A stretch of DNA of 5,714 nucleotides from Nocardioides sp. Lineage in GTDB: Bacteria; Actinomycetota; Actinomycetes; Propionibacteriales; Nocardioidaceae. Each line of letters starts with the position of its first letter. The stretch's first letter is position 1. Both the position numbers and the translations under genes were made by a program. Below, piece by piece: positions 1 through 5,714 of the stretch. Below the pieces are notes generated by a model that was given only the letters and a program-made list of their open reading frames with translations, ran no database searches and was not told the origin of the DNA. The stretch is taken from assembly GCA_031177735.1 (NCBI GenBank), contig JAPSKJ010000159.1:1-5714 (forward strand), in the 5' to 3' direction.

Positions 1-1341
1 GGCGCCGACGGCGTACGCCGCGGTGTAGGCGACCACGAGCGCCGGTGCGGTGTTGTGGTCGTTGGCCGCCTCGACGAGGACCAGCGCGGCGACGATGTTG
101 GTGCCGGCGACCGCGCACTGGATCCAGAAGACGGTGCGGTTCTGCTCCAGGGCGTAGAACCCGCGCAGCATCAGGTAGTGCACGGTGAAGACGACCAGGC
201 CGGGGCCGAAGAGCGCGAGCGAGTCGACGTAGTTGCGCACGGTCGGGGCGGCGGAGCCGTAGCCCCACAGCACGTGGGCGAGCGCGTTGGCGATCAGCGG
301 GAGCAGCGCGGCGAACGGCACCACCACGGCCAGCGCCGTGCGCAGGGTGGCGGTGAGGGTGGTGGTCATACCGCGGGCGTCGTGATCGGCGGCCAGGCCG
401 GACAGGCGCGGGAGGATCGCGGTCGCGAGCGAGACGGTGATGATCGCGTGCGGCACCATCATGATGAGGAAGACCGAGGAGTAGACGGAGTAGCCGGTGC
501 CCTCCGGGCTCCCGTCGGCCGTTCCGGTCGATGCCAGCCGCACCACCACGGTGTACGCCGCCTGGTTGACCACCACGAAGAGCACCGTCCACACGCCCAG
601 CCGGAGGGTGTGCGCCAGGCCGGCGTCGCGGAAGTCGAACCGCGGACGGAGGGAGACCCCGGCGGCGCGGAGGTAGGGAAGCAGCACCAGCAGCTGGACC
701 GCGATGCCCAGCGTCGAGCCGAGACCGAGGAGCAGCTCCTGACCAGCGGCATAACCGGGCGTGGTGGGATCGTCGGCGCCGAAGACGACCAGGTAGGTCA
801 CCAGCACCGCGATCGAGATGAGGTTGTTCGCGATCGGCGCCCACATCATCGGCCCGAAGCGACCACGAGCGTTGAGGACCTGCCCGACCAGGACGAACAT
901 GCCGTAGAAGAAGACCTGCGGCAGGCACAGCCGGGCGAAGTCGACGGCCGACTCCTTCGCCTCGGCCGGCCAGCGGTCGGAGAGGAACAGCTCCATCACC
1001 CACGGCGCGGTGACGACCAGCGCCACCGTGACGGTGCCGAGGAACAGGCCGGCCAGGGTGATGATCCGGCTGGTGTAGGCCTGCCCGCCGTCGGGGTCGC
1101 TCTTGGCCGAGCGGACCAGCTGGGGCACCAGCACGGCGTTGACGACACCACCCGCGAGCAGGATGTAGAGCATGTTCGGGATGGTGTTGGCGATGTTGAA
1201 CACGTCCGCGTGCAGCAGGTTGCCCAGCGCGGCGGCGAGGAGGATCGAGCGCAGGTAGCCGCTGAACCGCGACACGGCCGTGCCGGCCGCCATCACCGCA
1301 CTCGAGCCGAGGACGGCGCGGTGCTCGTCGGTGGCGCTCAC
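1..1341 (-). CDS. murJ: Lipid II flippase MurJ (MviN family), 3' end cut by window edge
   Basis: This is a polytopic inner-membrane protein of the MOP superfamily that moves lipid II (undecaprenyl-PP-MurNAc-pentapeptide-GlcNAc) to the outer face of the membrane for peptidoglycan synthesis. Reading the minus strand from GTG at 1341 gives 447 codons with no stop up to base 1. Family marks are the N-terminal SSAVMAAGTAVSRFSGYLRS block (13-32), AD at 45-46 followed by IPN at 54-56 and LLAGG at 61-65, NARGRFGPMMWAPI (157-170) and VSLATAILPRLS (303-314). Many hydrophobic helices are visible (for example 94-112, 142-155, 171-188, 205-223, 250-266, 335-352). MurJ proteins are usually over 500 residues with about 14 helices, so roughly the last 80-100 residues, and any mycobacterial-style C-terminal pseudokinase extension, lie outside the window. 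The GTG overlaps the upstream gene's TGA (GTGA) and no clear Shine-Dalgarno is present, which suggests translational coupling. An in-frame GTG-ATG pair at codons 16-17 would remove part of the first conserved block, so the first GTG is preferred. Confidence 0.95.
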   Translation of the reverse strand, partial: MSATDEHRAVLGSSAVMAAGTAVSRFSGYLRSILLAAALGNLLHADVFNIANTIPNMLYILLAGGVVNAVLVPQLVRSAKSDPDGGQAYTSRIITLAGLFLGTVTVALVVTAPWVMELFLSDRWPAEAKESAVDFARLCLPQVFFYGMFVLVGQVLNARGRFGPMMWAPIANNLISIAVLVTYLVVFGADDPTTPGYAAGQELLLGLGSTLGIAVQLLVLLPYLRAAGVSLRPRFDFRDAGLAHTLRLGVWTVLFVVVNQAAYTVVVRLASTGTADGSPEGTGYSVYSSVFLIMMVPHAIITVSLATAILPRLSGLAADHDARGMTTTLTATLRTALAVVVPFAALLPLIANALAHVLWGYGSAAPTVRNYVDSLALFGPGLVVFTVHYLMLRGFYALEQNRTVFWIQCAVAGTNIVAALVLVEAANDHNTAPALVVAYTAAYAVGA

Positions 1342-3689
1342 GGCGCCGGCACCGGCGGCTCGGCGTGCCGGGATGAGCCGGCACCGGCCGGGTCAGCCCC
1401 GTCGACCGCGCCCTCCGGGTGGCGAGCGGCACGGACGCGCCGGAACAGGCGCACCCCGATCGCACCGAAGAGGAGCGCGCCGCCGGTCGCCAGGAAGAGC
1501 CAGATGATGTCGCTGACCTGCCCGACCCGGACCGGCACCGACGCGGTGGAGCCGAGCGGGCGTCCGTCGCTGTCGGTGAGCGCGAGCGTGACGTCGTGGA
1601 CACCGTTGCGGCCGGCCTGCGCACTCAACGTGACCGAGGCGCGGCTGTTGGGGGCGACCAGGATCTCTTCGGGGCCCTCGATCCGGAGGCCGCCGTCGGT
1701 GCGCGCCTCGAGGCGAACGGTGACGGGCTGGTTGAGGTCGTTGACCACGGTGGCGGAGAACCGGCCGCGCTCACTGGACAGCGTCACCCGAGGCGCCGAC
1801 TCGATCCGGATGCGGTCGAGCTGGCGCTGGATGAAGGAGCGGGACAGGAGCGCCGCCGCACCGGTGCCCCCGCGGGCGGTGTAGGCCGCGTTGGCCAGCG
1901 CCTCCTTCTCGACCTGACCGCCGACCTGGTCGTTGCGGGTGAGCACGCGTTGGAGGGACCGGCCGACCGCGATGAGCTGCTCGGTGGCCGTGACGGCGGT
2001 CTCGCCGAGCGGCTGTTCGGTCAGCGGTCTCTGCAGCTGCTCCGCGGAGACGTCGACGGCCGGCTCGATGGCGGTGGTGGCGCTCAATCCCGACAAGGTG
2101 AGCCAGGAGGTGTCGAGACCGGTGAAGAACTCGGTGGGGGAGCCGGAGGGGTTCCAGGTCGGCCCCATCGCCACCAGGAGCGTGCGCTCGCCGGCGAGTG
2201 CACGCACGGCGGCCTCGGCCAGGATCCGCTGGCGCAGGGGTACGGCGGACAGCACGTCGCCGGGCTCCGGTCCTCCGTCCGCGGCGCCGGAGGTGGCCAG
2301 CAGCAGCCGGCGCCCGGCGGCCTGGGCCACAGCCGGGATGCTCGTCAGGTCGATGGCCTCTCCGGTCTCGGGGATCTCCTCGATCGACGGCGAGGTGGAG
2401 TCCGCGGCCGGGGGCTCCAACGGTGACTCGCTGGTGTCGAGGTCGTCCGGCAGCAGGTCCTCGCCCAGGTCGGCACCCGGGAAGGCGCGGTCGGAGAGCA
2501 GCACGGGCACCTCCGGACCACCGAGTGCGATGGCGTCATCGTCGGCGAAACCGCGGTAAGGCGCGTCGACCGGGTCGGCTGCGATCCCCCACGAGGCGAA
2601 TGCCTCCTCGCTGCGCTCCCGCGCGGCGTCGTACAGGTCCGGCGCGTGCGCTGCCGCCGCGTCGAGGTCGATGTCGCCGTAGGGCAGAGCGAGCACCTCA
2701 CCGCTCGCCACCGCCTGCTCCCAGCCGGCCAACCACCGGGAGGCCGCCTCCGCGGCGGCCACCTCCTCCTCCGTGGGCTCCCGGTCCCGGCTGCCGTCGG
2801 CGTCCGCCTCCGGAGTCGGCACCGGGGTGGGTGACGGCTGCTCGTCGTCGGCCGGCGCCTCGGGGTCGATGGTCGGTCCGATGGACCGTGGGGGGTTGCC
2901 GGCGGCCAGGGCGTGGGCCGCGTCGATGACGGCCGGGTCGACCAGCCAGGTCGCGAGACCTCCGCTGGCGGCGCCCAGCTCGACCATGTCGGCGAGACGT
3001 CCGCCGGCGGAGAGCGCCCGGATCCAGGACTCGACGTCGGCGATCGACCCGTCCGGCTGGCGGAGCACCCGCTTGCGGATCGGAAGCACCAGGGCGGCGC
3101 GCACCGGCTCGCGGTCGCGGCGAGGGGAGAGCATCGGCAAGAACGTGCGGGCGCGGCCATCGGCAAGCTCGTCGCGACCGTCCTCGCTCGAGCCGAGTGC
3201 GTGCACGCCGAACCAGTAGACGCCCTCGCCGGCGAGGGCCGGGAGGTCGTTCTTCGGGACGCTGAACGAGTAGGGCGCGGACTCGCCCGGCTGCAGCTGC
3301 GTCACGGTCGAGTAGTCACCGGGCACCAGGATCCGCTCGCCGACGAAGTCGCTGGTGGCCGAGGCGGCGGCGGTGGCGAGCTCCTCGGGCGTCGTCATCG
3401 GCGTCGCCACCCCGCTGCCGGGCACCGTGGGGCCGAGGAACGAGTACAGGTTGATGTCGGTCCAGGTGGTGTCGTCGGTGTTGGTGACCGTGCCGGAGAC
3501 CTTGATCCGACCCTTGCGCGGGACGGAGCCGGGCGTCATCGAGTCGATCGTGACCGACAGCGGAGCGTCGTCGGGTGCGCGCTTGGCGAGATCGGTGGCA
3601 TGCCCGGGGACGGGAGTGATCAGCCCGAGGCCGAGGACTCCGCCGGCTGCCGCCACGAGGGCGCGCGACAGCGGAGCGGGAAACGGCAT
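1338..3689 (-). CDS. DUF6049 family secreted, membrane-anchored protein (Rv3909-like)
   Basis: Biochemical function is unknown. The family sits directly before murJ in many actinobacteria, which suggests a role in envelope or peptidoglycan assembly (inference). From ATG at 3689 it has 783 residues. It starts with a signal peptide (about 1-32: hydrophobic LVAAAGGVLGLGLI, likely cleavage after PGHA). Next is an N-terminal beta-rich, Ig-like part (about 43-190, with VSGTVTNTDDTTW and QLQPGESAPYSFSVP), then an alpha/beta central part (about 195-520, with AALVLPIRKR, WLVDPAVIDAA and LALPYGDIDLDA). A second Ig-like beta domain follows (about 633-722), then one membrane helix (about 728-747, IIWLFLATGGALLFGAIG), then basic FRRVRAAR and a short Pro/Ala-rich cytoplasmic tail. 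This predicts a type I protein, mostly outside the membrane. Acidic, proline-rich linkers occur at about 274-306 and 408-447. The in-frame GTG at 3698 would add MGR, but it lies inside a likely -10 box (TATCGT), so the leaderless ATG at 3689 is preferred. The stop overlaps the murJ start by four bases. The family name is assigned from sequence style and synteny. Confidence 0.85.
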   Translation of the reverse strand: MPFPAPLSRALVAAAGGVLGLGLITPVPGHATDLAKRAPDDAPLSVTIDSMTPGSVPRKGRIKVSGTVTNTDDTTWTDINLYSFLGPTVPGSGVATPMTTPEELATAAASATSDFVGERILVPGDYSTVTQLQPGESAPYSFSVPKNDLPALAGEGVYWFGVHALGSSEDGRDELADGRARTFLPMLSPRRDREPVRAALVLPIRKRVLRQPDGSIADVESWIRALSAGGRLADMVELGAASGGLATWLVDPAVIDAAHALAAGNPPRSIGPTIDPEAPADDEQPSPTPVPTPEADADGSRDREPTEEEVAAAEAASRWLAGWEQAVASGEVLALPYGDIDLDAAAAHAPDLYDAARERSEEAFASWGIAADPVDAPYRGFADDDAIALGGPEVPVLLSDRAFPGADLGEDLLPDDLDTSESPLEPPAADSTSPSIEEIPETGEAIDLTSIPAVAQAAGRRLLLATSGAADGGPEPGDVLSAVPLRQRILAEAAVRALAGERTLLVAMGPTWNPSGSPTEFFTGLDTSWLTLSGLSATTAIEPAVDVSAEQLQRPLTEQPLGETAVTATEQLIAVGRSLQRVLTRNDQVGGQVEKEALANAAYTARGGTGAAALLSRSFIQRQLDRIRIESAPRVTLSSERGRFSATVVNDLNQPVTVRLEARTDGGLRIEGPEEILVAPNSRASVTLSAQAGRNGVHDVTLALTDSDGRPLGSTASVPVRVGQVSDIIWLFLATGGALLFGAIGVRLFRRVRAARHPEGAVDGADPAGAGSSRHAEPPVPAP

Positions 3690-3696
3690 GCGGCCC

Positions 3697-3702
3697 ACGA
3701 TA
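3697..3702 (-). promoter_or_regulatory. -10 element TATCGT of leaderless DUF6049-murJ promoter
   Basis: On the minus strand the hexamer TATCGT (3702 to 3697) fits the actinobacterial TANNNT -10 pattern. It is followed by seven bases (GGGCCGC) and then ATG at 3689, so transcription starting about 7 bases after the box would begin on the start codon. No convincing -35 is seen 16-18 bases upstream. The element decides the start codon, because the alternative GTG at 3698 would begin within the box. It probably drives both DUF6049 and murJ. Confidence 0.5.
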
Positions 3703-3715
3703 TCCGTCGCGGCGC

Positions 3716-3733
3716 CGAGTCCTCCTAGACTCG
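3716..3733. repeat. Perfect inverted repeat CGAGTC-N6-GACTCG over the cca -10 box
   Basis: CGAGTC at 3716-3721 is the exact reverse complement of GACTCG at 3728-3733, with spacer CTCCTA. Arm centres are 12 bp apart, close to one helical turn, a geometry used by dimeric DNA-binding regulators. The right arm overlaps the putative cca -10 (3726-3731), and the left arm falls about where the -35 region of the divergent DUF6049 promoter would be. An operator role is inference. A 6-bp palindromic pair can also arise by chance in GC-rich DNA. Confidence 0.35.
3726..3731 (+). promoter_or_regulatory. -10 element TAGACT of leaderless cca promoter
   Basis: TAGACT fits TANNNT and ends eight bases before the GTG start at 3740. 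No Shine-Dalgarno lies between the box and the start (CGCTCCCC), so the mRNA probably begins at or next to the GTG and is translated leaderless. The -35 region (about 3702-3708) does not resemble TTGACA. The start point is about 51 bp from the predicted minus-strand start, so the two promoters are back to back and share upstream DNA. Confidence 0.55.
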
Positions 3734-3739
3734 CTCCCC

Positions 3740-5191
3740 GTGTCCGACGCCCAGCCGCCCCCGCTCTCGATCGCCGAGGTGCAGCGCTCGGTGACCGCCG
3801 AGCTGGACCGGATCGCCCCCGTCATCGACGAGCTCGGCGCTCTCTTCGAGGCGGCTGGCCACGAGCTGGCCCTGGTCGGTGGCCCGGTCCGCGACGCGAT
3901 GCTGGGGCGTCGCCACAACGACCTCGACTTCACCACCTCTGCGCGTCCGGACGACACCGAGGCGATCCTGAAGAAGTGGGGCGAGGCGACCTGGGACGTG
4001 GGTCGCGCCTTCGGCACCATCGGTTGCCGCAAGGGCCCGTGGCAGGTCGAGGTGACCACCTACCGCTCGGAGGTCTACGACCCCACGTCCCGCAAGCCCG
4101 ACGTCGACTTCGGTGACAGTCTCGCGGGCGACCTCGGCCGCCGCGACTTCACCGTCAACGCCATGGCGGTGCGCGTGCCGGGCCGACAGGTCGAGGATCC
4201 GTACGGCGGCGTGGTGGATCTGGCGCACCGGCTGATCCGCACCCCGGGCACTGCGGAGGCGTCGTTCTCCGACGACCCGCTCCGGATGATGCGGGCCGCG
4301 CGGTTCGCCGCCCAGCTCGGCTTCGACGTCGCTCCCGAGGTCGTCGCGGCGATGACAGCGATGGCCGACCGGATCGAGATCATCTCCGCCGAGCGGGTCC
4401 GGGACGAGCTGGTGAAGCTGATCTGCGCGCCGCACCCCCGCCGCGGACTGACCCTGCTCGTCGACACCGGGCTCGCCGACCGGGTGCTGCCCGAGCTGTC
4501 CGCCCTCGTCCTCGAGCGCGATGAGCACCACCGGCACAAGGACGTCTACCAGCACACCCTCACCGTGCTGGAGCAGGCGATCGAGCTCGAGTCGAGGCTG
4601 CCGGGCGACGGTCCCGACTTCGTCGCGCGGTTCGCCGCGCTCATGCACGACGTGGGGAAGCCGAGGACCCGCCGCTTCCTCGACGACGGCACGGTGACCT
4701 TCCACCACCACGACGTGGTGGGCGCCAAGCTGACCCGCAAGCGGATGAAGGCGTTGAAGTTCTCCAACGACGAGACCGACGCGGTGTGCCGGCTCGTCGA
4801 GCTGCACCTGCGCTTCCACGGTTACGGGTCGGGAGAGTGGACCGACTCCGCGGTGCGCCGCTACGTCCGCGACGCCGGTGACCAGCTCGAGCGGCTGCAC
4901 GTGCTGACCCGCGCCGACTGCACCACGCGCAACAAGCGCAAGGCCGAGCGGCTCGCCCGCACCTACGACGCGCTCGAGGAGCGGATCGAGCGGTTGTCGG
5001 AGGAGGAGGAGCTGGCCGCCATGCGGCCCGCCCTCGACGGCAACCAGATCATGGCGATCCTCGGCCTGAAGCCGGGTCGCGACGTCGGCGAGGCCTACAA
5101 GTACCTGCTCGAGCTGCGCATCGACGAGGGCGTGCTGTCGGAGGCGGAGGCCGAGGCGCGTTTGCGGGAGTGGTGGGCCGCACGCGCGTGA
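3740..5191 (+). CDS. cca: CCA tRNA nucleotidyltransferase with HD domain (actinobacterial type)
   Basis: Adds or repairs the 3'-terminal CCA of tRNAs from CTP and ATP in the cytoplasm; often named pcnA in actinobacteria. It has 483 residues, usual for this class II nucleotidyltransferase group. The Pol-beta-like head has LVGGPVRD (45-52) and DLDFTT (61-66), where D61 and D63 would bind the catalytic metals. RRDFTVNAM (134-142) follows, then DDPLRMMRAARFAAQLGF (178-195), the neck segment that helps with RNA and nucleotide recognition, and AERVRDEL (217-224), matching the templating motif region. The C-terminal half carries an HD phosphohydrolase domain: H272 in VYQHTL, HDVGKP (303-308), HHH (322-324) and RADC (391-394). 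Such domains hydrolyse 2',3'-cyclic phosphate or phosphate in E. coli Cca; activity here is inferred. The gene is divergent from the DUF6049-murJ operon. The GTG start is supported by a well-placed -10 box. A mistaken poly(A) polymerase label is possible, because the families are close, but the overall architecture favours CCA addition. Confidence 0.95.
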   Translation: MSDAQPPPLSIAEVQRSVTAELDRIAPVIDELGALFEAAGHELALVGGPVRDAMLGRRHNDLDFTTSARPDDTEAILKKWGEATWDVGRAFGTIGCRKGPWQVEVTTYRSEVYDPTSRKPDVDFGDSLAGDLGRRDFTVNAMAVRVPGRQVEDPYGGVVDLAHRLIRTPGTAEASFSDDPLRMMRAARFAAQLGFDVAPEVVAAMTAMADRIEIISAERVRDELVKLICAPHPRRGLTLLVDTGLADRVLPELSALVLERDEHHRHKDVYQHTLTVLEQAIELESRLPGDGPDFVARFAALMHDVGKPRTRRFLDDGTVTFHHHDVVGAKLTRKRMKALKFSNDETDAVCRLVELHLRFHGYGSGEWTDSAVRRYVRDAGDQLERLHVLTRADCTTRNKRKAERLARTYDALEERIERLSEEEELAAMRPALDGNQIMAILGLKPGRDVGEAYKYLLELRIDEGVLSEAEAEARLREWWAARA

Positions 5192-5212
5192 GGCGTCGTA
5201 CTGCCCCCACTG

Positions 5213-5230
5213 CATGCCTTCCCTCGCATG
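5213..5230. repeat. Short inverted repeat CATGC-N8-GCATG between cca and SRPBCC gene
   Basis: CATGC (5213-5217) and GCATG (5226-5230) can pair around an 8-base loop, with two possible flanking G-U pairs. It starts 21 bases after the cca stop and lies upstream of the next -10 box. It lacks a T-tract and has a short stem, so it is a poor intrinsic terminator. It could instead be an operator bracketing the -35 region of the downstream promoter, or chance. Confidence 0.2.
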
Positions 5231-5241
5231 TGACTCGCCGG

Positions 5242-5247
5242 TAGGTT
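5242..5247 (+). promoter_or_regulatory. -10 element TAGGTT of leaderless SRPBCC promoter
   Basis: TAGGTT fits TANNNT, and six bases (TCGGCC) separate it from ATG at 5254, so the predicted transcript begins on the start codon. A weak -35 candidate, TTCCCT, lies at 5219-5224 with a 17-base spacer. No Shine-Dalgarno is present before the ATG other than the box itself (TAGG). This suggests that the SRPBCC gene is transcribed on its own and not only by read-through from cca. Confidence 0.5.
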
Positions 5248-5253
5248 TCGGCC

Positions 5254-5714
5254 ATGACCGTTACCGACCACAGCAGCGAGCTGCAGGCGACCATCGACAT
5301 CACAGCGTCGCCCGCACAGGTCTGGGCGCTGATCACCGATGTCACCCGGATGGCCGAGTGGAGCCCGCAGGTGGTGAAGTCGTTCGTGCTGGGCGGCCCG
5401 GTCCGGCTCGGCACGCGCTTCGTGAACATCAACCACCACGGCTGGAAGCACTGGCCCACCAACGCCAAGGTCGTCCGGTTCACCCCGCACAGCGACTTCG
5501 CGTTCCAGATCCTGGAGAACAACACGATCTGGTCGTTCCAGCTCGAGCCGACGGCCGATGGCGGCACCCGGCTGACCCAGCGTCGGGAGACCCCGCGCGG
5601 GATCTCGCTGCTGTCCAAGGCGCTCACCAAGGTCGCGCTCGGCGGGCAGGAGCCCTTCGTCGCGGAGCTGCGCGAGGGGATGGAGGAGACGCTTCAGCGG
5701 GTCAAGGCGGACGC
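5254..5714 (+). CDS. SRPBCC family protein (polyketide cyclase/START-like), 3' end cut by window edge
   Basis: From ATG at 5254 there are 153 complete codons with no stop before the window edge. These small helix-grip proteins are typically 140-160 residues, so almost the whole protein is present. The N-terminal strand and helix are typical: ATIDITASPAQVWALITDVTRMAEWSP (12-38), where the alanine-ser-pro turn, VWALITD and the EWSP tryptophan are common SRPBCC/polyketide-cyclase marks. Beta strands follow (GTRFVNINHHG, AKVVRFTP, FAFQILENN, IWSFQLEPTADGGTRLTQRRE), and then a long C-terminal helix region (about 119-152) that would close the hydrophobic cavity. No signal peptide or membrane segment is seen, so it is likely cytoplasmic. 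The fold binds hydrophobic ligands, and the ligand and any enzymatic activity cannot be told from sequence. It follows cca after 62 bases with its own likely promoter, so a functional link with tRNA maturation is not implied. Confidence 0.85.
   Translation, partial: MTVTDHSSELQATIDITASPAQVWALITDVTRMAEWSPQVVKSFVLGGPVRLGTRFVNINHHGWKHWPTNAKVVRFTPHSDFAFQILENNTIWSFQLEPTADGGTRLTQRRETPRGISLLSKALTKVALGGQEPFVAELREGMEETLQRVKAD

Noticed and set aside
55..1884. A 609-codon open frame on the plus strand
   Set aside because: It is antisense to murJ and the end of the DUF6049 gene, rich in Arg, Gly, Asp, Glu and His with no recognisable domain. It is the usual stop-free mirror of very GC-rich coding DNA, while the minus strand shows clear family motifs.
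3721..3726. AGGAGG on the minus strand as a Shine-Dalgarno for the DUF6049 gene
   Set aside because: It lies 22 bases before the GTG at 3698 and further from the ATG at 3689, too far for ribosome binding, and no start codon follows at a usable distance.
3355..4116. A 253-codon plus-strand frame running across the divergent promoter region
   Set aside because: It crosses the start regions of two well-supported genes on opposite strands and changes composition midway, as expected for a chance open frame.
3725..5215. A 496-codon open frame on the minus strand
   Set aside because: It is the antisense shadow of the well-supported CCA nucleotidyltransferase gene, with low-complexity Val/Gly/Arg/His composition and no motif.
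5192..5253. Intrinsic terminator after cca
   Set aside because: The only hairpin has a 5-bp stem and no T-rich run, so termination cannot be supported from sequence.
5049..5630. Minus-strand frames of 193 and 131 codons over the cca end and the SRPBCC gene
   Set aside because: They overlap two plus-strand genes with strong family motifs and show no domain of their own.

Overview
The window is very GC-rich and densely coded, with G or C at most third codon positions, frequent GTG starts, and long stop-free open frames on the antisense strand. Gene content and order (murJ, a DUF6049-type secreted protein, and a divergent actinobacterial-type CCA tRNA nucleotidyltransferase with an HD domain) indicate an actinobacterium. 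The protein style suggests Nocardioides or another Propionibacteriales member, but this is an impression from the sequences and not a computed placement. In mycobacteria the same neighbourhood (pcnA, a NUDIX gene, the Rv3909-type gene, mviN/murJ, sigM, trxB/trxC) lies close to the chromosome origin.

Layout: positions 1-1341, minus strand, hold the first 447 codons of murJ, the lipid II flippase, whose C-terminal end lies outside the window. Positions 1338-3689, minus strand, hold a DUF6049-family protein with a signal peptide, a large extracytoplasmic part and one C-terminal membrane anchor. Its stop overlaps the murJ GTG start in a 4-base GTGA, so the two form a tightly coupled cell-envelope operon. 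Positions 3740-5191, plus strand, hold the CCA-adding enzyme, transcribed divergently from a 50-base intergenic region. Positions 5254-5714, plus strand, hold an SRPBCC (START/polyketide-cyclase-like) protein that is complete except perhaps for its last few residues.

The most notable regulatory signal is that the three genes with their own upstream space (DUF6049, cca and SRPBCC) each have a TANNNT -10 hexamer ending 6-8 bases before the start codon. This is the arrangement expected for leaderless mRNAs, which are common in Actinobacteria. The cca -10 box also lies inside a perfect 6-bp inverted repeat with a 6-base spacer, a candidate operator in the divergent promoter.

I see no mobile element, CRISPR array, RNA gene or clearly novel multi-gene system. 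This is mostly a conserved housekeeping locus. Its least understood part is the DUF6049 protein and its link to the lipid II flippase. No gene-free stretch exceeds about 65 bases.
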